46,225 nucleotides of DNA from Alcanivorax sp. DSM 26293 (lineage in GTDB: Bacteria > Pseudomonadota > Gammaproteobacteria > Pseudomonadales > Alcanivoracaceae). Every line of letters begins with the position of its first letter. The first letter of the stretch is position 1. The position numbers and the translations under genes were made by a program. This document shows positions 7,430-17,925 of the stretch, one piece after another. The notes beneath the pieces were generated by a model. It was not told the DNA's origin, searched no databases, and was given only the letters and a program-made list of their open reading frames with translations. The stretch covers positions 1 to 46,225 of the forward strand of contig NZ_FNUM01000013.1 in the NCBI RefSeq assembly GCF_900107995.1, in the 5' to 3' direction.

Positions 7430-8655
7430 TACGCGGCGTCTCCGGCCGGGTTGGCATGGGTCAGTTCTGCTTCCAGCCAGGGCTGGGCCCACTCGGTCAC
7501 GGCCCCATGGGGCAGGGCCATCAGCAATTCGTTAACGAAGCCCAGGCTCAGCATGCGTTTGGCTTCGGCAGCGGGGATGCCGCGGGATTGCAGGTAGAAC
7601 TGCTGACCGGCATCCAGCTGCCCGACGGTGGTGCCGTGGGCACACTTCACGTCGTCATTGTAGATTTCCAGCTCCGGCTTGGTGTTGATTTCGGCACCGG
7701 GGTTGAGCAACAGGTTCTTGTTGGACAGCTCCGCATTGGTACCGCTGGCGCCCGGGTGAATATGGATGCGGCCATTGAAGACCGCCTTGCCGCTTTCACC
7801 GGCCAGGCCCTTGAAGTTTTGATCGGACTGGCAATTGGGCACCGCGTGCTCCACGCACAGCTGGTTGTCCACGTGGCTCTTGTCGCGGACCACGAAGATG
7901 CCTTTCATATTCAGCTCGGCGCCGCTCTTGCTGACCAGGGCGCGCACGTCGTTGCGGCGCAGGCGGTTGCCGGTCATCAGCTGGTAGCTGTCCACCTTGC
8001 TGACGCCCTGCTGGTCAATGATCAGGGTGCCGATGTGCAGGGTGCTGGCCTGCTCACCCTGCAAGCGGTAGTGAGTGAGCTGGGCGTTGTCGGCGGTGAT
8101 CAGGGCAGTGACCGCATTGGTCAGGGCCTGGCCTTCCGCGTGATAATGCTCAATGACGGTAGCTTCGGCGCCGCTGTTGAGTTTGACGATCACGCGGGGA
8201 TTGCAGTGTGCCGGCGCGTCACTGGCACTCTGGATCTGCACGTGGATCGGCTGCTCGATACGGGTATTGGCGGCCACTTCCAGTACCACCGGCTGGCCGC
8301 AGACGGCGCCGTTATAGGTGGCAAAGGGGGTCTGCAGGCCGTTTACCGCGGGAGCGTCATGATGGAGATTGACGCCGGCGGGCAGGGTGCTGCCCTGCAG
8401 CTGGCCATTGTTGATGGTGACCACAAACTCGCTCAGTGCCGGCAGGGGCTGGCGGATCTCGCCATTGGCAACCGCGTTCAGGTGACCGTCGGCCAGGGCC
8501 TGCAACGAGGTGTACTTCCAGCGCTCGGTCTTGCGTTCCGGGAAGCTGGCAGCCTCCAGGTCGGTCAGCGCATCGCCGTCACTGCCGTGGCGGCGGGCGT
8601 TGGCCAGGGCCTGGGTTTTCAGGTCAATGGCGAGGTCGCTTGCAGAGAGACTCAT
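7429..8655 (-). CDS. sufD: Fe-S assembly scaffold protein SufD
   Basis: 408-aa partner of SufB in the SufBC2D scaffold, needed for iron acquisition into nascent clusters. The C-terminal SufBD beta-helix core is recognisable (ELSNKNLLLNPGAEINTKPE, DVKCAHGTTVGQLD, FYLQSRGIPAAEAKRMLSLGF), including the conserved histidine in CAHG. The N-terminal half is divergent, as usual for SufD. It starts in a 4-base ATGA overlap with sufC and overlaps sufS by one base, so sufC-D-S form a translationally coupled block. Confidence 0.95.
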   Translation of the reverse strand: MSLSASDLAIDLKTQALANARRHGSDGDALTDLEAASFPERKTERWKYTSLQALADGHLNAVANGEIRQPLPALSEFVVTINNGQLQGSTLPAGVNLHHDAPAVNGLQTPFATYNGAVCGQPVVLEVAANTRIEQPIHVQIQSASDAPAHCNPRVIVKLNSGAEATVIEHYHAEGQALTNAVTALITADNAQLTHYRLQGEQASTLHIGTLIIDQQGVSKVDSYQLMTGNRLRRNDVRALVSKSGAELNMKGIFVVRDKSHVDNQLCVEHAVPNCQSDQNFKGLAGESGKAVFNGRIHIHPGASGTNAELSNKNLLLNPGAEINTKPELEIYNDDVKCAHGTTVGQLDAGQQFYLQSRGIPAAEAKRMLSLGFVNELLMALPHGAVTEWAQPWLEAELTHANPAGDAA

Positions 8656-9407
8656 GCGGACTCCTCTTCTCCTGTGAGCCAGCCGTAGCCTTTCTTCTCC
8701 AGCTCCAGGGCCAGTTCCTTGCCGCCAGACTTGATGATCTGGCCGTTGGACAGCACGTGCACAAAGTCCGGCACGATGTAGTCCAGCAGACGCTGATAGT
8801 GGGTGACCAGCACGATGCCGCGCTCCGGGCTGCGCAGGGAGTTAACGCCCTTGGCCACGGTCTGCAGGGCGTCGATGTCCAGGCCGGAGTCGGTTTCGTC
8901 GAGCAGCGCCAGTTTCGGCTCCATCAGCAGCATCTGCATGATTTCGTTGCGCTTTTTCTCACCACCGGAGAAGCCTTCGTTGACGCCACGCTTGAGGAAG
9001 CTGGCGTCCAGGTTCACCTGTTTGCAAGCCGCACGGGCCTGGCGGAGCAGGGTGACCGAGTCCCACTCTTCCTTGCCCTGGGCACCGCGCACGGATTCCA
9101 GTGCCGCCTTGAGGAATTCCATGTTGGAGACACCGGGGATTTCCACCGGGTACTGGAAAGCCAGGAACAGACCCGCCTGGGCGCGCTCTTCCGGTTCCAG
9201 GTCCGCCAGGCTCTTGCCTTCAAACAGGGCTTCACCACCGGTGATTTCGTAGTTGTCACGGCCGGCCAGCACATTGGCCAGGGTGGATTTGCCGGAGCCA
9301 TTGGGGCCCATGATGGCGTGGACTTCACCCGGGTTCACGGTCAGGTTGAGGCCCTTGAGAATCGGCTTGTCCGCTACGGTGGCGTGCAGATCACGAATTT
9401 CCAGCAT
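8652..9407 (-). CDS. sufC: SUF ATPase SufC
   Basis: 251-aa ABC-type ATPase of the SufBCD scaffold. It has a Walker A GPNGSGKST (about 34-42), the signature FSGGEKKRNEIMQM (146 on, the SufC-specific form), and Walker B LALLDETDSGLDID (166 on). It hydrolyses ATP to drive conformational change in SufBD. A TAGGAGC-type palindrome separates it from sufB upstream, and it overlaps sufD by four bases. Confidence 0.97.
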   Translation of the reverse strand: MLEIRDLHATVADKPILKGLNLTVNPGEVHAIMGPNGSGKSTLANVLAGRDNYEITGGEALFEGKSLADLEPEERAQAGLFLAFQYPVEIPGVSNMEFLKAALESVRGAQGKEEWDSVTLLRQARAACKQVNLDASFLKRGVNEGFSGGEKKRNEIMQMLLMEPKLALLDETDSGLDIDALQTVAKGVNSLRSPERGIVLVTHYQRLLDYIVPDFVHVLSNGQIIKSGGKELALELEKKGYGWLTGEEESA

Positions 9408-9461
9408 GTTTTGATGCGCCTTTCGGTTGGGCTGGGTTCCAGCCCCGGTTAATCAGGGTGT

Positions 9462-9526
9462 TGTAGGAGCCATGCGTGCATGGTGAAGGGGTTGCGATGG
9501 TTCGCCATGCGAGCATGGCTCCTACA
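9462..9526. repeat. REP-like palindrome between sufB and sufC
   Basis: The arms TGTAGGAGCCATGC (9462-9475) and GCATGGCTCCTACA (9513-9526) are perfectly complementary, with further GCATGG/CCATGC pairing inside. It shares the TAGGAGC core with the element at 6097-6170 but differs in its inner arms, so both look like members of one REP-like family. It sits in the 141-bp sufB-sufC gap. Confidence 0.8.
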
Positions 9527-9548
9527 GTGTCATTGTCAGGGAAGGGGT

Positions 9549-10988
9549 TTAGCCCACGGCCCCTTCCAGGCTCACTTCCAGCAACTTGCCCGCTTCCACG
9601 GCGAACTCCATGGGCAGTTCCTTGAACACCTCTTTACAGAAGCCGTTCACGATCATGGAGACCGCTTTTTCCGGGTCGATACCGCGCTGGCGGCACAGGA
9701 ACATCTGGTCGTCACTCACCTTGGAGGTGGTGGCCTCGTGCTCAATGGTGGCCGAGGGGTTTTTCGACTCGATGTACGGGAAGGTGTGCGCGCCGCAGGT
9801 GTCGCCCAGCAACAGGGAGTCGCACTGGGTGAAGTTGCGGGCGTTTTCCGCCCGGGGGCTGATCCGCACCAGGCCGCGGTAGCTGTTGCTGCTGCGACCG
9901 GCGGAGATGCCCTTGGAAATAATGGTGCTCTTGGTGTTCTTGCCCAGATGGATCATCTTGGTGCCGGTGTCCGCCTGCTGCATGTGGCGGGTCAGGGCCA
10001 CGGAGTAGAATTCACCGATGCTGTTGTCGCCACGCAGGATCACGGACGGATACTTCCAGGTGATGGCGGAGCCGGTCTCTACCTGGGTCCAGCTGATCTT
10101 GCTGTTTTCGTGGGCCACGCCGCGCTTGGTGACGAAGTTGTAGATGCCACCCTTGCCGTTTTCGTCGCCCGGGTACCAGTTCTGCACCGTGGAGTACTTG
10201 ATCTCCGCGCCGGGCAGGGCCACCAGCTCCACCACGGCCGCGTGCAGCTGGTTTTCGTCCCGCTGGGGCGCGGTGCAGCCTTCCAGGTAGCTCACGTAGC
10301 TGCCTTCATCGGCGATGATCAGGGTGCGTTCGAACTGGCCGGTGTTGGCCTCGTTGATTCGGAAGTAGGTGGACAGCTCCATGGGGCAACGTACGCCCTT
10401 GGGGATGTAGACGAAGGAGCCATCGGAAAACACGGCGCTGTTCAGGGCGGCATAGAAGTTATCGCCCTGGGGCACCACGGAACCCAGGTATTTCTGGATC
10501 AGTTCCGGGTGGTTCTGGATGGCCTCGGAAATGGAGCAGAAAATCACGCCCGCTTCCCACAGCTTCTCTTTGAAGGTGGTGAATACGGAGGAGGAGTCGA
10601 ACACCACATCCACGGCAACGCCGGCGAGCATTTCCTGCTCGTGCAGGGGAATGCCCAGTTTTTCATAGGTGGCCAGCAATTCCGGGTCCACCTCGTCCAG
10701 ACTCTTCGGGGCGTCATCCAGGCTCTTGGGCTTGGAGTAGTAGGACACCTTGTTGAAGTCGATAGGGTCGTGGTGCAGATGGGCCCAGCCCGGGGAGGGC
10801 ATTTCCTGCCACTTGCGGTAGCTGTCCAGGCGCCATTCGAGCATCCATTCCGGCTCTTCCTTCTTGGCGGACAGGAAACGGATGACTTCCTCGCTCAGCC
10901 CCGGGGGCAGGGTTTCGGTGTCCACCGTGGTGGTGAAACCGGCCTCGTAGTTGGAGCGGATCAGTTTGTCCAGTTCAGCTTGGCTCAT
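9549..10988 (-). CDS. sufB: Fe-S assembly scaffold protein SufB
   Basis: 479-aa core scaffold on which the cluster is built. Strongly conserved blocks include the [20 protein letters not shown] segment, [40 protein letters not shown] and the C-terminal [17 protein letters not shown]. The start at 10988 gives the family N-terminus ([18 protein letters not shown]). It is the first gene of the minus-strand suf operon, with a TATAAT promoter and an IscR type-1 site 21-49 bp upstream, so it should be repressed by holo-IscR and derepressed under Fe-S stress. Confidence 0.97.
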   Translation of the reverse strand: MSQAELDKLIRSNYEAGFTTTVDTETLPPGLSEEVIRFLSAKKEEPEWMLEWRLDSYRKWQEMPSPGWAHLHHDPIDFNKVSYYSKPKSLDDAPKSLDEVDPELLATYEKLGIPLHEQEMLAGVAVDVVFDSSSVFTTFKEKLWEAGVIFCSISEAIQNHPELIQKYLGSVVPQGDNFYAALNSAVFSDGSFVYIPKGVRCPMELSTYFRINEANTGQFERTLIIADEGSYVSYLEGCTAPQRDENQLHAAVVELVALPGAEIKYSTVQNWYPGDENGKGGIYNFVTKRGVAHENSKISWTQVETGSAITWKYPSVILRGDNSIGEFYSVALTRHMQQADTGTKMIHLGKNTKSTIISKGISAGRSSNSYRGLVRISPRAENARNFTQCDSLLLGDTCGAHTFPYIESKNPSATIEHEATTSKVSDDQMFLCRQRGIDPEKAVSMIVNGFCKEVFKELPMEFAVEAGKLLEVSLEGAVG

Positions 10989-11008
10989 AGGTCAGGGCCT
11001 GATGTTGA

Positions 11009-11059
11009 ATACCAGAGTAATTTAGTCAGGTATTATACGCCATTCGTGAGCGCTGTCGA
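11009..11059 (-). promoter_or_regulatory. suf operon promoter with IscR type-1 operator
   Basis: On the minus strand, -35 TCGACA (11054-11059), a 16-bp spacer and a perfect -10 TATAAT (11032-11037) are followed by a 25-bp block at 11009-11033. That block matches the type-1 IscR consensus at about 23 of 25 positions (ATACCTGACTAAAT...CTGGTAT). It begins within the -10 and covers the predicted start site, a repressing position. No other operator was recognised in the 309-bp sufB-ndk gap. Confidence 0.8.
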
Positions 11060-11162
11060 CCACTGGCCGGGGAGAAAGGGGCTTTCGGCCGGCTCCCGGT
11101 GGTGGCAGGGCGGCAGGCCCGTGGCGGGGGCGGCAACGGTATCATAATTCACCCTGCTTGCG

Positions 11163-11168
11163 TATAAT
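11163..11168 (+). promoter_or_regulatory. Probable -10 element of the ndk promoter
   Basis: TATAAT in the context GCGTATAATCC lies 130 bp upstream of ndk on the plus strand. No good -35 hexamer was recognised, so confidence is moderate. The divergent suf promoter lies about 100 bp to the left. Confidence 0.45.
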
Positions 11169-11297
11169 CCGCCGGTTCCAAAGGGGTGGCAGTGGTCTTT
11201 GCGTCCGCAAGGTGCCGGATTGCCCCTTCTCTGCCTGGGGGAGCTTGTTTTGGGTTCCCGGGGACCATTTAACGTAAATTCTGGAGTGAACTGACTG

Positions 11298-11729
11298 ATG
11301 GCTGTTGAGCGCACCCTCTCTATCATCAAGCCTGATGCCGTGGCCAAGAACGTAATTGGCGACATCGTATCCCGTTTCGAGAAGGCTGATCTGAAAGTGG
11401 TTGCCATGAAAATGGTACACCTGAGCGACGAACAGGCCGGTGGTTTCTACGCCGAGCACAAGGAACGCCCCTTCTTCAAGGATCTGGTGTCCTTCATGAC
11501 CAGCGGTCCGGTGATCGTGCAGGTTCTGGAAGGCGAAGACGCCGTGACCAAGAACCGTGACCTGATGGGTGCTACCAACCCCAAGGATGCGGAAGCCGGA
11601 ACCATCCGTGCCGATTTCGCTCAGACCATTGACGAGAACGCGGTACACGGCTCTGACTCCACCGAGTCTGCTGCCCGTGAAGTGGCTTACTTCTTCGCTG
11701 ACGAAGAACTCTGCCCGCGCACCCGCTAA
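11298..11729 (+). CDS. ndk: Nucleoside diphosphate kinase
   Basis: 143-aa enzyme that transfers the terminal phosphate between nucleoside triphosphates and diphosphates through a phosphohistidine. The catalytic histidine is H117 in NAVHGSDS, and the N-terminal [12 protein letters not shown] block is canonical. GGAG at about 11282 precedes the ATG. It heads the conserved gammaproteobacterial run ndk-rlmN-pilF-rodZ-ispG-hisS-yfgM-bamB-der. A short GC stem (CCACGGCC...GGCCGTGG) follows the gene without a T-run. Confidence 0.98.
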   Translation: MAVERTLSIIKPDAVAKNVIGDIVSRFEKADLKVVAMKMVHLSDEQAGGFYAEHKERPFFKDLVSFMTSGPVIVQVLEGEDAVTKNRDLMGATNPKDAEAGTIRADFAQTIDENAVHGSDSTESAAREVAYFFADEELCPRTR

Positions 11730-11811
11730 GATAGCGAGTGAGCACCTCCAGCCACGGCCTCTGGCCGTGGTTGGCGTTTAAAGGAAACCCGGTTTCCTAC
11801 TGGAGAATGCA

Positions 11812-12957
11812 ATGACAACCCAACAGAAGGTCAATCTGCTCGGTCTTTCCCGTCCGCAAATGGAAGAATTCTTCCTGGCGATGGGCGAGAAGAAGTTTCG
11901 TGCCCAGCAGGTACTCAAATGGATCCACCACCATCAGGCGGATTCCTTCGAGCAAATGACCGATGTGGGCAAGGCATTGCGCCAGAAACTGTCCGAGGTG
12001 GCGGAAATCCGTGGCCCGGAGGTCGCCCATGAGAGCATCAGCCGCGATGGCACCCGCAAATGGGTGTTCGAACTGAGCGGTGGTGGTTCTGTGGAGACCG
12101 TTTTTATTCCTGATGGTCGCCGTGGCACCTTGTGTGTGTCGTCCCAGGTGGGCTGTGCCGTGGATTGCAGCTTCTGCTCCACGGGCAAGCAGGGTTTCCA
12201 GCGCGATATGACCAGCGCCGAGATCATCGGCCAGGTATGGCAGGCCAGCCGTGCCTTCGGTCCCCGTCGCAATCTCGGCGAACACCCCATCACCAATGTG
12301 GTGATGATGGGCATGGGCGAGCCCATGCTCAATTATGACAATGTGCTTACCGCCATGCGCATCATGAAAGATGACCTGGGTTACGGTATCGGCAAGAAGC
12401 GCATTACCCTGTCCACCTCCGGCCATATTCCGAGGATGGACCAGCTCAGCCAGGATCTGGATGTGTCGCTGGCAGTCAGCCTGCATGCACCCAATGACGA
12501 GCTGCGCAACGAATTGGTGCCGCTGAATCGCAAGTACCCGCTGAAAGAATTGATGGCGGCCTGCAAGCGTTACAGCGACAACATCACCCACCGTCACAAC
12601 ACCATTACCATGGAATATGTGATGCTGCGTGATGTGAATGACAAACCGGAACATGCCCGTCAGCTGGTCAAGCTGCTTAACGGTATTCCGGTGAAGGTCA
12701 ACCTGATCCCGTTCAATCCTTTTCCCCATGCCGGTTACGAACGGTCACGGAAAAGCGATATTCTGGAATTTCATAAGTACCTGAATGACAATGGATTGCT
12801 GACCACCGTAAGGACAACGCGCGGTGACGATATCGATGCCGCCTGTGGTCAGCTGGTGGGGCAGGTGCAAGATCGGACCCGGCGCAGTGAGCGCTGGAAG
12901 CAATCCATTTTTCATCGCTCCGAACAAACCGATAACAACACAGCGCAAGCGCAATGA
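11812..12957 (+). CDS. rlmN: Dual-specificity 23S rRNA/tRNA C2-methyladenosine methyltransferase RlmN
   Basis: 381-aa radical-SAM enzyme that methylates A2503 of 23S rRNA and A37 of some tRNAs. The radical-SAM [4Fe-4S] ligands are C115, C119 and C122 (CAVDCSFC), and the substrate-linked cysteine near the C-terminus is in [11 protein letters not shown]. Family blocks such as [16 protein letters not shown] and ISLSTSG-like sequence are clear. Its stop overlaps the pilF start in ATGA. As an Fe-S enzyme it depends on the assembly system encoded just upstream. Confidence 0.97.
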   Translation: MTTQQKVNLLGLSRPQMEEFFLAMGEKKFRAQQVLKWIHHHQADSFEQMTDVGKALRQKLSEVAEIRGPEVAHESISRDGTRKWVFELSGGGSVETVFIPDGRRGTLCVSSQVGCAVDCSFCSTGKQGFQRDMTSAEIIGQVWQASRAFGPRRNLGEHPITNVVMMGMGEPMLNYDNVLTAMRIMKDDLGYGIGKKRITLSTSGHIPRMDQLSQDLDVSLAVSLHAPNDELRNELVPLNRKYPLKELMAACKRYSDNITHRHNTITMEYVMLRDVNDKPEHARQLVKLLNGIPVKVNLIPFNPFPHAGYERSRKSDILEFHKYLNDNGLLTTVRTTRGDDIDAACGQLVGQVQDRTRRSERWKQSIFHRSEQTDNNTAQAQ

Positions 12958-13736
12958 GACGTTTTTTTCGGGTTTTTCCAGGTCTGCTGATCGCAGGCCT
13001 GTTGGCCACCGGGTGTGTAACGGTGGAATCGGGGCAACGGGAAGTCAATCTGGATGATGCGGTGAGCAGCCGCGTGGCGGCCGGGCTGCAGTACCTGCAG
13101 CAAGGCGATCCTGCCGAGGCCCGTCGTCATTTCTCCCGGGCTCTTGAGCATAAAGATGACAGCGCCGTGGCGCACAATGCCATGGCTCTGCTCTACAAAT
13201 ACGAGAATGACCCGGAGCGGGAAGAATTCCACTACAAAAAAGCTTTGCGGGCAGATCGTGATTACGCGCCGGCGCTGAACAACTACGGCACCATGCTTTA
13301 CAGCCGGGGCGCTTATCAGGAAGCGCTGGAAAAGTTCAAGCGCGCCGCGAACGACCCGTCCTACCAGGGCCGCGGCAGTGCCTGGTCGAATATAGGCCGC
13401 TGTTACCGCCAGCTCGGTAATGACGAGGCGGCACAAAAGGCGTTTGTGAAAGCCATTCGCCTCGACCCCCGGGCCGTGATGCCGAATCTGGAACTGGCGG
13501 AGCTGTATTTCCGGCAGGACCGTATGCGTCTGGGTTGGGATTATTACCAGCAGTATCTGCAGCGCAGTGGCCGCCAGAGTGCCCGGTCACTATGGCTGGG
13601 CATTCGCCTTGCCAGCGATCTGGGGTACGCGGATCAGCAGTCCAGCTATGAGCTGGCACTGGAAAATATCTATCGTCGCTCAGCGGAATACCGCGAGTGG
13701 CAGAATTGGAAAGCCTCTCAGGAGAGCGGGAAATGA
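12954..13736 (+). CDS. pilF: Type IV pilus biogenesis/stability lipoprotein PilF (PilW)
   Basis: 260-aa TPR lipoprotein that acts as the pilotin for the PilQ secretin in the outer membrane. The N-terminus is a lipoprotein signal with lipobox LATGC (C21). It is followed by about six tetratricopeptide units (for example [38 protein letters not shown] and [19 protein letters not shown]). The gene lies between rlmN and rodZ, its conserved position, with ATGA overlaps on both sides. Confidence 0.93.
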   Translation: MRRFFRVFPGLLIAGLLATGCVTVESGQREVNLDDAVSSRVAAGLQYLQQGDPAEARRHFSRALEHKDDSAVAHNAMALLYKYENDPEREEFHYKKALRADRDYAPALNNYGTMLYSRGAYQEALEKFKRAANDPSYQGRGSAWSNIGRCYRQLGNDEAAQKAFVKAIRLDPRAVMPNLELAELYFRQDRMRLGWDYYQQYLQRSGRQSARSLWLGIRLASDLGYADQQSSYELALENIYRRSAEYREWQNWKASQESGK

Positions 13737-14647
13737 GCGATAACATGGTCGTGCTACCGGGTGAACGTTGTCGCAAAGCCCGTGAGGCACTGGGCTGGAC
13801 CCCTGCCGAAGCGGCAAAGCGCATGCACCTTTCCCAGAGTTACCTGGTGGCTCTGGAGGCCGATGATTACGAGCGTCTGCCCGAAGCAACCTTCGTTAAA
13901 GGGTATCTGAAAAATTACGCCAAGCTGTTGGGACTGCCGGCGGATGAAATCGCCAACACCTTCCAGCAGATGGTGAACGATGATGCCTTCGACAAGCCGC
14001 TGGATCTGCCCAAGATGGCCCCGCCGCCGTCCGTGTGGCGCAAGCCGTTGCTGGCGGTGGTGGCGCTGCTGGTCGTGGTGGCGTTGTTGATCTGGCTGTG
14101 GCCGGAAGAGGAAGCGCTGGCGCCATTGTCCAACTCTGGCATGAATACACCGGAAGAGCGTGCGTCTGTTCCGGCCGATGAAGAGGTCGGCGGCGAAACT
14201 GGCCCTTTTTCCAGTGAGCAGGAGCCGGCCCCGGAGCAGGGCGCCGGTGACCCGCTCGCCCCTCAATCCCTTGACGATACCGCCAACGACGACCAGCCTG
14301 AAGAGGCCGGGGCTGCGGTAGACGGCGAAGGCGTAGAGAGTGCAGACAGTGCGGACCGAGTCGAAAGCAGCGACGAACCGGCCCCGAGCATGCTGGCCGA
14401 AAACGGCCTGGACCGCCTGTTGATGGCTTTCTCCGGCAACTGCTGGATCAGCGTCAAGGACGCCACCGGCCGCACCCTTCGCCAGGGTGAGCAGCAGGGC
14501 GGCACCTCTTTGCAGCTGGATGGCAAAGGGCCGTTCAGCCTGACCCTGGGTGATGCCGGTGCCGTTGATGAATTGATCCTCAACGGTGAGGTTGTCACCT
14601 TACCGACGAATTCCCCCGGTACAGTTGTGCGAGTCTCCATTCCCTGA
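13733..14647 (+). CDS. rodZ: Cytoskeleton protein RodZ
   Basis: 304-aa inner-membrane protein linking MreB to the cell-wall elongation machinery. An N-terminal Xre-like HTH (about 12-80; [23 protein letters not shown]) is followed by one transmembrane helix (about 105-123), an acidic, low-complexity periplasmic linker (about 125-225) and a C-terminal DUF4115 domain ([13 protein letters not shown] to the end). The ATG at 13733 overlaps the pilF stop. The linker is strikingly rich in Glu, Asp, Ala and Pro. Confidence 0.93.
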   Translation: MSDNMVVLPGERCRKAREALGWTPAEAAKRMHLSQSYLVALEADDYERLPEATFVKGYLKNYAKLLGLPADEIANTFQQMVNDDAFDKPLDLPKMAPPPSVWRKPLLAVVALLVVVALLIWLWPEEEALAPLSNSGMNTPEERASVPADEEVGGETGPFSSEQEPAPEQGAGDPLAPQSLDDTANDDQPEEAGAAVDGEGVESADSADRVESSDEPAPSMLAENGLDRLLMAFSGNCWISVKDATGRTLRQGEQQGGTSLQLDGKGPFSLTLGDAGAVDELILNGEVVTLPTNSPGTVVRVSIP

Positions 14648-14667
14648 TTCGCGAGGGCAGAAACACC

Positions 14668-15786
14668 ATGGAACCGGAAGTCAAAATCCAGCGCCGCAAG
14701 ACCCGTCAGATCTTTGTTGGCAATGTCCCGGTGGGCGGCGATGCCCCCATCTCCGTGCAAAGCATGACCAACACCGAAACCTGCGATGTGGACGCCACGG
14801 TTGGCCAGATCCGTCGCTTGCAGGATGCCGGTGTGGATATCGTGCGGGTATCGGTGCCCAGCATGGAGGCTGCCGAGGCGTTCGGAAAAATTCGCCAGCA
14901 GGTGGATGTGCCGCTGGTGGCGGATATTCACTACGACTACAAGATTGCTCTGGCCGTGGCAGAACGGGGCGTGGATTGCCTGCGTATCAATCCGGGCAAC
15001 ATCGGGCGCGAGGACCGCATCAAGGCAGTGATTCAGTGCGCCAAGGACAAGGGATTGCCGATCCGTATCGGCGTCAACGCCGGCTCCCTGGAAAAGGAAT
15101 TGCAACGTAAATACGGCGAGCCCACGTCCGATGCCCTGGTGGAATCCGCCATGCGCCATGCGGACATTCTCGACCGCTATGATTTTCAGGACTTCAAGGT
15201 CAGTGTAAAGGCCTCCAATGTCTTCATGACCCTGCAGGCCTACCGCAAGTTGTCTGCCCAGCTGGAGCAGCCCCTGCACCTGGGTGTCACCGAAGCGGGG
15301 ACCTTCCGTTCCGGCACGGTGAAATCCGCCGTGGCGCTGGGCGCACTGCTCATGGAAGGCATCGGCGATACCATCCGCATTTCCCTGGCCGCCGACCCGG
15401 TGGAAGAAGTGCGGGTCGGTTTTGATATTCTGAAAAGTCTGAACCTGCGCAAGAAAGGCGTGAATATCATCGCCTGCCCCAGCTGTTCCCGGCAGAACTT
15501 CGACGTGATCAAGACCGTCAACGAGCTGGAAGCCCGCCTGGAAGACATCAATGAGTCCGTGGATCTGGCCGTCATTGGCTGCCTGGTGAATGGTCCCGGC
15601 GAAGCCCGGGAAGCGGATGTGGGTCTCACCGGCGGCACGCCCAACAACCTGTCCTATGAAGACGGCAAGAAAAGCCACCATGTGACCGCGGAGAATCTGG
15701 TCGATGAACTGGAGCGCATGGTGCGGGCCAAGGTGAAGAAACAGCGCGAAGACGAAGCCAAAGGCATTATTGCCAGAAGCGAATAA
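14668..15786 (+). CDS. ispG: 4-hydroxy-3-methylbut-2-enyl-diphosphate synthase (IspG/GcpE)
   Basis: 372-aa [4Fe-4S] enzyme of the non-mevalonate isoprenoid pathway. It has a TIM-barrel N-terminal domain and a C-terminal Fe-S domain with ligands C270, C273, C305 and E312 ([10 protein letters not shown] and [14 protein letters not shown]). Conserved blocks include [14 protein letters not shown] and LRINPGNIG. It lies 20 bp after rodZ, probably co-transcribed, and ends at a terminator-like hairpin before hisS. Confidence 0.98.
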   Translation: MEPEVKIQRRKTRQIFVGNVPVGGDAPISVQSMTNTETCDVDATVGQIRRLQDAGVDIVRVSVPSMEAAEAFGKIRQQVDVPLVADIHYDYKIALAVAERGVDCLRINPGNIGREDRIKAVIQCAKDKGLPIRIGVNAGSLEKELQRKYGEPTSDALVESAMRHADILDRYDFQDFKVSVKASNVFMTLQAYRKLSAQLEQPLHLGVTEAGTFRSGTVKSAVALGALLMEGIGDTIRISLAADPVEEVRVGFDILKSLNLRKKGVNIIACPSCSRQNFDVIKTVNELEARLEDINESVDLAVIGCLVNGPGEAREADVGLTGGTPNNLSYEDGKKSHHVTAENLVDELERMVRAKVKKQREDEAKGIIARSE

Positions 15787-15787
15787 C

Positions 15788-15823
15788 AAGTCGGACGTCG
15801 CGAGTCGGACGTCCGACTTTTTT
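15788..15823 (+). terminator. Terminator-like hairpin between ispG and hisS
   Basis: AAGTCGGAC (15788-15796) can pair with GTCCGACTT (15811-15819). An alternative small palindrome AGTCGGACGTCCGACT (15803-15818) competes with it, and either stem is followed by TTTTTT. It lies immediately before the hisS Shine-Dalgarno, so it may terminate or attenuate. Confidence 0.6.
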
Positions 15824-15837
15824 ACCAAGGACATTCA

Positions 15838-17106
15838 GTGAGCAAGAAGATTACCTCCATCCGCGGGATGAACGACATCCTGCCGGAACAGACCGGTCTT
15901 TGGCAGTGGCTGGAAGACCGGGTGCGCGGCGTGCTGGCCAGCTACGGCTATCAGGAAATCCGCATGCCGGTGGTCGAGCAGACCGACCTGTTCAAGCGCA
16001 GCATCGGTGAAGTCACCGATATCGTCGAAAAAGAAATGTACACCTTCGAGGACCGCAACGGCGACAGCCTGACCCTGCGTCCGGAAGGGACCGCCAGCTG
16101 CGTGCGTGCCTGCGAGCAGCATGGTCTGTTGTATAACCAGACCCAGCGCCTCTGGTATACCGGCCCCATGTTCCGCCACGAGCGCCCCCAGGCTGGCCGC
16201 TACCGCCAGTTTCACCAGATCGGTGTGGAAGTGTTCGGCATTAGCGGCCCGGATATCGACGCGGAAGTGATCCTGCTCACCGCCCGACTCTGGAAAGCCC
16301 TGGGTCTGGCGGACAAGGTCACCCTGGAGCTCAATTCCCTGGGCGACAGTGAGGACCGTGCCCGCTATCGCGATGCCCTGGTGGAGTACCTGAAAACCCA
16401 TTTCGACCGTCTGGATGAAGACTCCCAGAAGCGTCTGGAGCGCAGCCCCCTGCGCGTACTGGACAGCAAGGATCCGGGTACCCGCGAAGTGCTCCAGGAT
16501 GCGCCGCAGCTGGCGGAATACCTCAATGCCGATGCCCGCGAGCACTTTGACGGCCTGAAAGCCTTGCTGGATGCCAACGGCATTGCTTATAAAGTGAACC
16601 CCTATCTGGTGCGCGGTCTGGATTATTACGGCAAGACCGTGTTCGAGTGGACCACCGATGCGCTGGGCGCCCAGGGCACTGTGTGTGCCGGTGGCCGTTA
16701 CGATGGTCTGGTGGAACAACTGGGCGGCAAACCCACCCCCGGTGTAGGCTTTGCCATGGGAGTGGAACGGCTGATTCTGTTGATTGAGCAGGAAAAGCCG
16801 GAACTGTCTGCCCCTGTGGACGTCTATGTGATGGCCATGGGCGATGTGCTGGCACCGACCATGGCCCTGGCTGAACAGTTGCGCGATGCCTTGCCCGGTC
16901 GCGGCATCCAGCTGCATTGCGGCGGTGGAAGCTTCAAGAGCCAGATGAAAAAGGCGGACCGCAGCGGTGCCGCCGTCGCCCTGATCATGGGTGAAGATGA
17001 ATTGGCCAGCGGTGTGGTCACGGTAAAGCCGTTACGTGGGCAGGCCGAACAGAAACAGGTCGCCCAGGGCGATGTCACCAACGCGCTGATATCATTTCTG
17101 GAATAA
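15838..17106 (+). CDS. hisS: Histidyl-tRNA synthetase
   Basis: 422-aa class II aminoacyl-tRNA synthetase. Motif 2 is visible ([13 protein letters not shown]...[17 protein letters not shown]), as are the histidine-A motif ([15 protein letters not shown]) and motif 3 ([11 protein letters not shown]), then the C-terminal anticodon-binding domain (about 325-422). The start is GTG at 15838, supported by AAGGA eight bases upstream and by the family N-terminus [15 protein letters not shown]. Confidence 0.98.
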   Translation: MSKKITSIRGMNDILPEQTGLWQWLEDRVRGVLASYGYQEIRMPVVEQTDLFKRSIGEVTDIVEKEMYTFEDRNGDSLTLRPEGTASCVRACEQHGLLYNQTQRLWYTGPMFRHERPQAGRYRQFHQIGVEVFGISGPDIDAEVILLTARLWKALGLADKVTLELNSLGDSEDRARYRDALVEYLKTHFDRLDEDSQKRLERSPLRVLDSKDPGTREVLQDAPQLAEYLNADAREHFDGLKALLDANGIAYKVNPYLVRGLDYYGKTVFEWTTDALGAQGTVCAGGRYDGLVEQLGGKPTPGVGFAMGVERLILLIEQEKPELSAPVDVYVMAMGDVLAPTMALAEQLRDALPGRGIQLHCGGGSFKSQMKKADRSGAAVALIMGEDELASGVVTVKPLRGQAEQKQVAQGDVTNALISFLE

Positions 17107-17283
17107 AACGATTTGCGGCAGGCGGCAAACGTCATGACGCGATCACACAGGAACAGCGACGGCGCTGATCGTGTCGCCGTGTAAAACGTGTTCCTCGCCG
17201 GCGTGAATGGCAATGCCGGCTAAACGCAATACCCAAGCGTCGGGAAGAATGCTTCCCGGCAATAAAAACGAAAGGAGAGCAGG

Positions 17284-17925
17284 GTGGTCGATTACATCCG
17301 CGACGAAGAAGAGCAGGTTGAACGCATCAAGGCCTGGTGGCAGGAAAACGGGACTGCGGCAGTCATCACCGTGGTGCTGGCGGTGGCGGCACTGATCGGC
17401 TGGCGCCAGTGGCAGGGCCACCAGGGTGAGCAGGCGGCCGAGGCTTCCACCGAATACCAGGTCATGCTGGAAGCCCTGTCTGCCAATCCCATGGACAAGG
17501 CGGTGATCAATGACAAGGCAGACCTGCTGATTGAGGATTTCGGCAGCAGTGCTTATGCGGATTATGCGCGTCTTGCCAAGGCCAGCCTGGCCGTACAGGA
17601 CGGCGATTACGATACGGCGGTGAGTTTGCTCCAGCCAGTGGCGGATGACGGTGCCACCGATGCGCTGAGTTACACCGCCAGCCTGCGTCTGGCGCGGGTG
17701 TTTCTGCAACAGCAGGCCTGGGACAAGGCCGATGCCGAGCTTTCCGGGCGTTTCCCGGACGCCTTCAATGGCATGGCGCTGGAGCTGAGAGGGGATCTGG
17801 CCAAGGCTCAGGGCGAGGCAGAGCAGGCCCGTGATCTGTATGCGCAGGCCCTGGATGTCCTGCAGGACGGTGGTGAAAAAGACCGTGTGCAGATGAAACT
17901 GGACGACTTGAAAAGCGCTTCCTGA
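17284..17925 (+). CDS. yfgM: YfgM family tetratricopeptide protein (SecYEG-associated)
   Basis: 213-aa single-pass inner-membrane protein. A short cytosolic segment (VDYIRDEEEQVERIKAWWQENG) precedes one transmembrane helix (about 24-40), and the rest is a periplasmic TPR-like domain. E. coli YfgM associates with the Sec translocon and PpiD and aids periplasmic hand-over. The start is GTG at 17284, after AAAGGAGAGC. The gene shares a TGATG junction with bamB, the usual neighbour. The 177-bp hisS-yfgM gap shows no feature I recognise. Confidence 0.9.
   Translation: MVDYIRDEEEQVERIKAWWQENGTAAVITVVLAVAALIGWRQWQGHQGEQAAEASTEYQVMLEALSANPMDKAVINDKADLLIEDFGSSAYADYARLAKASLAVQDGDYDTAVSLLQPVADDGATDALSYTASLRLARVFLQQQAWDKADAELSGRFPDAFNGMALELRGDLAKAQGEAEQARDLYAQALDVLQDGGEKDRVQMKLDDLKSAS

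Noticed and set aside
9480-11147. A 555-codon plus-strand open frame opposite sufB
   Set aside because: It is the antisense shadow of the well-supported sufB gene. Long antisense frames also occur opposite iscS, sufS, sufD, guaB and guaA, as expected in GC-rich DNA, and none has a recognisable domain.
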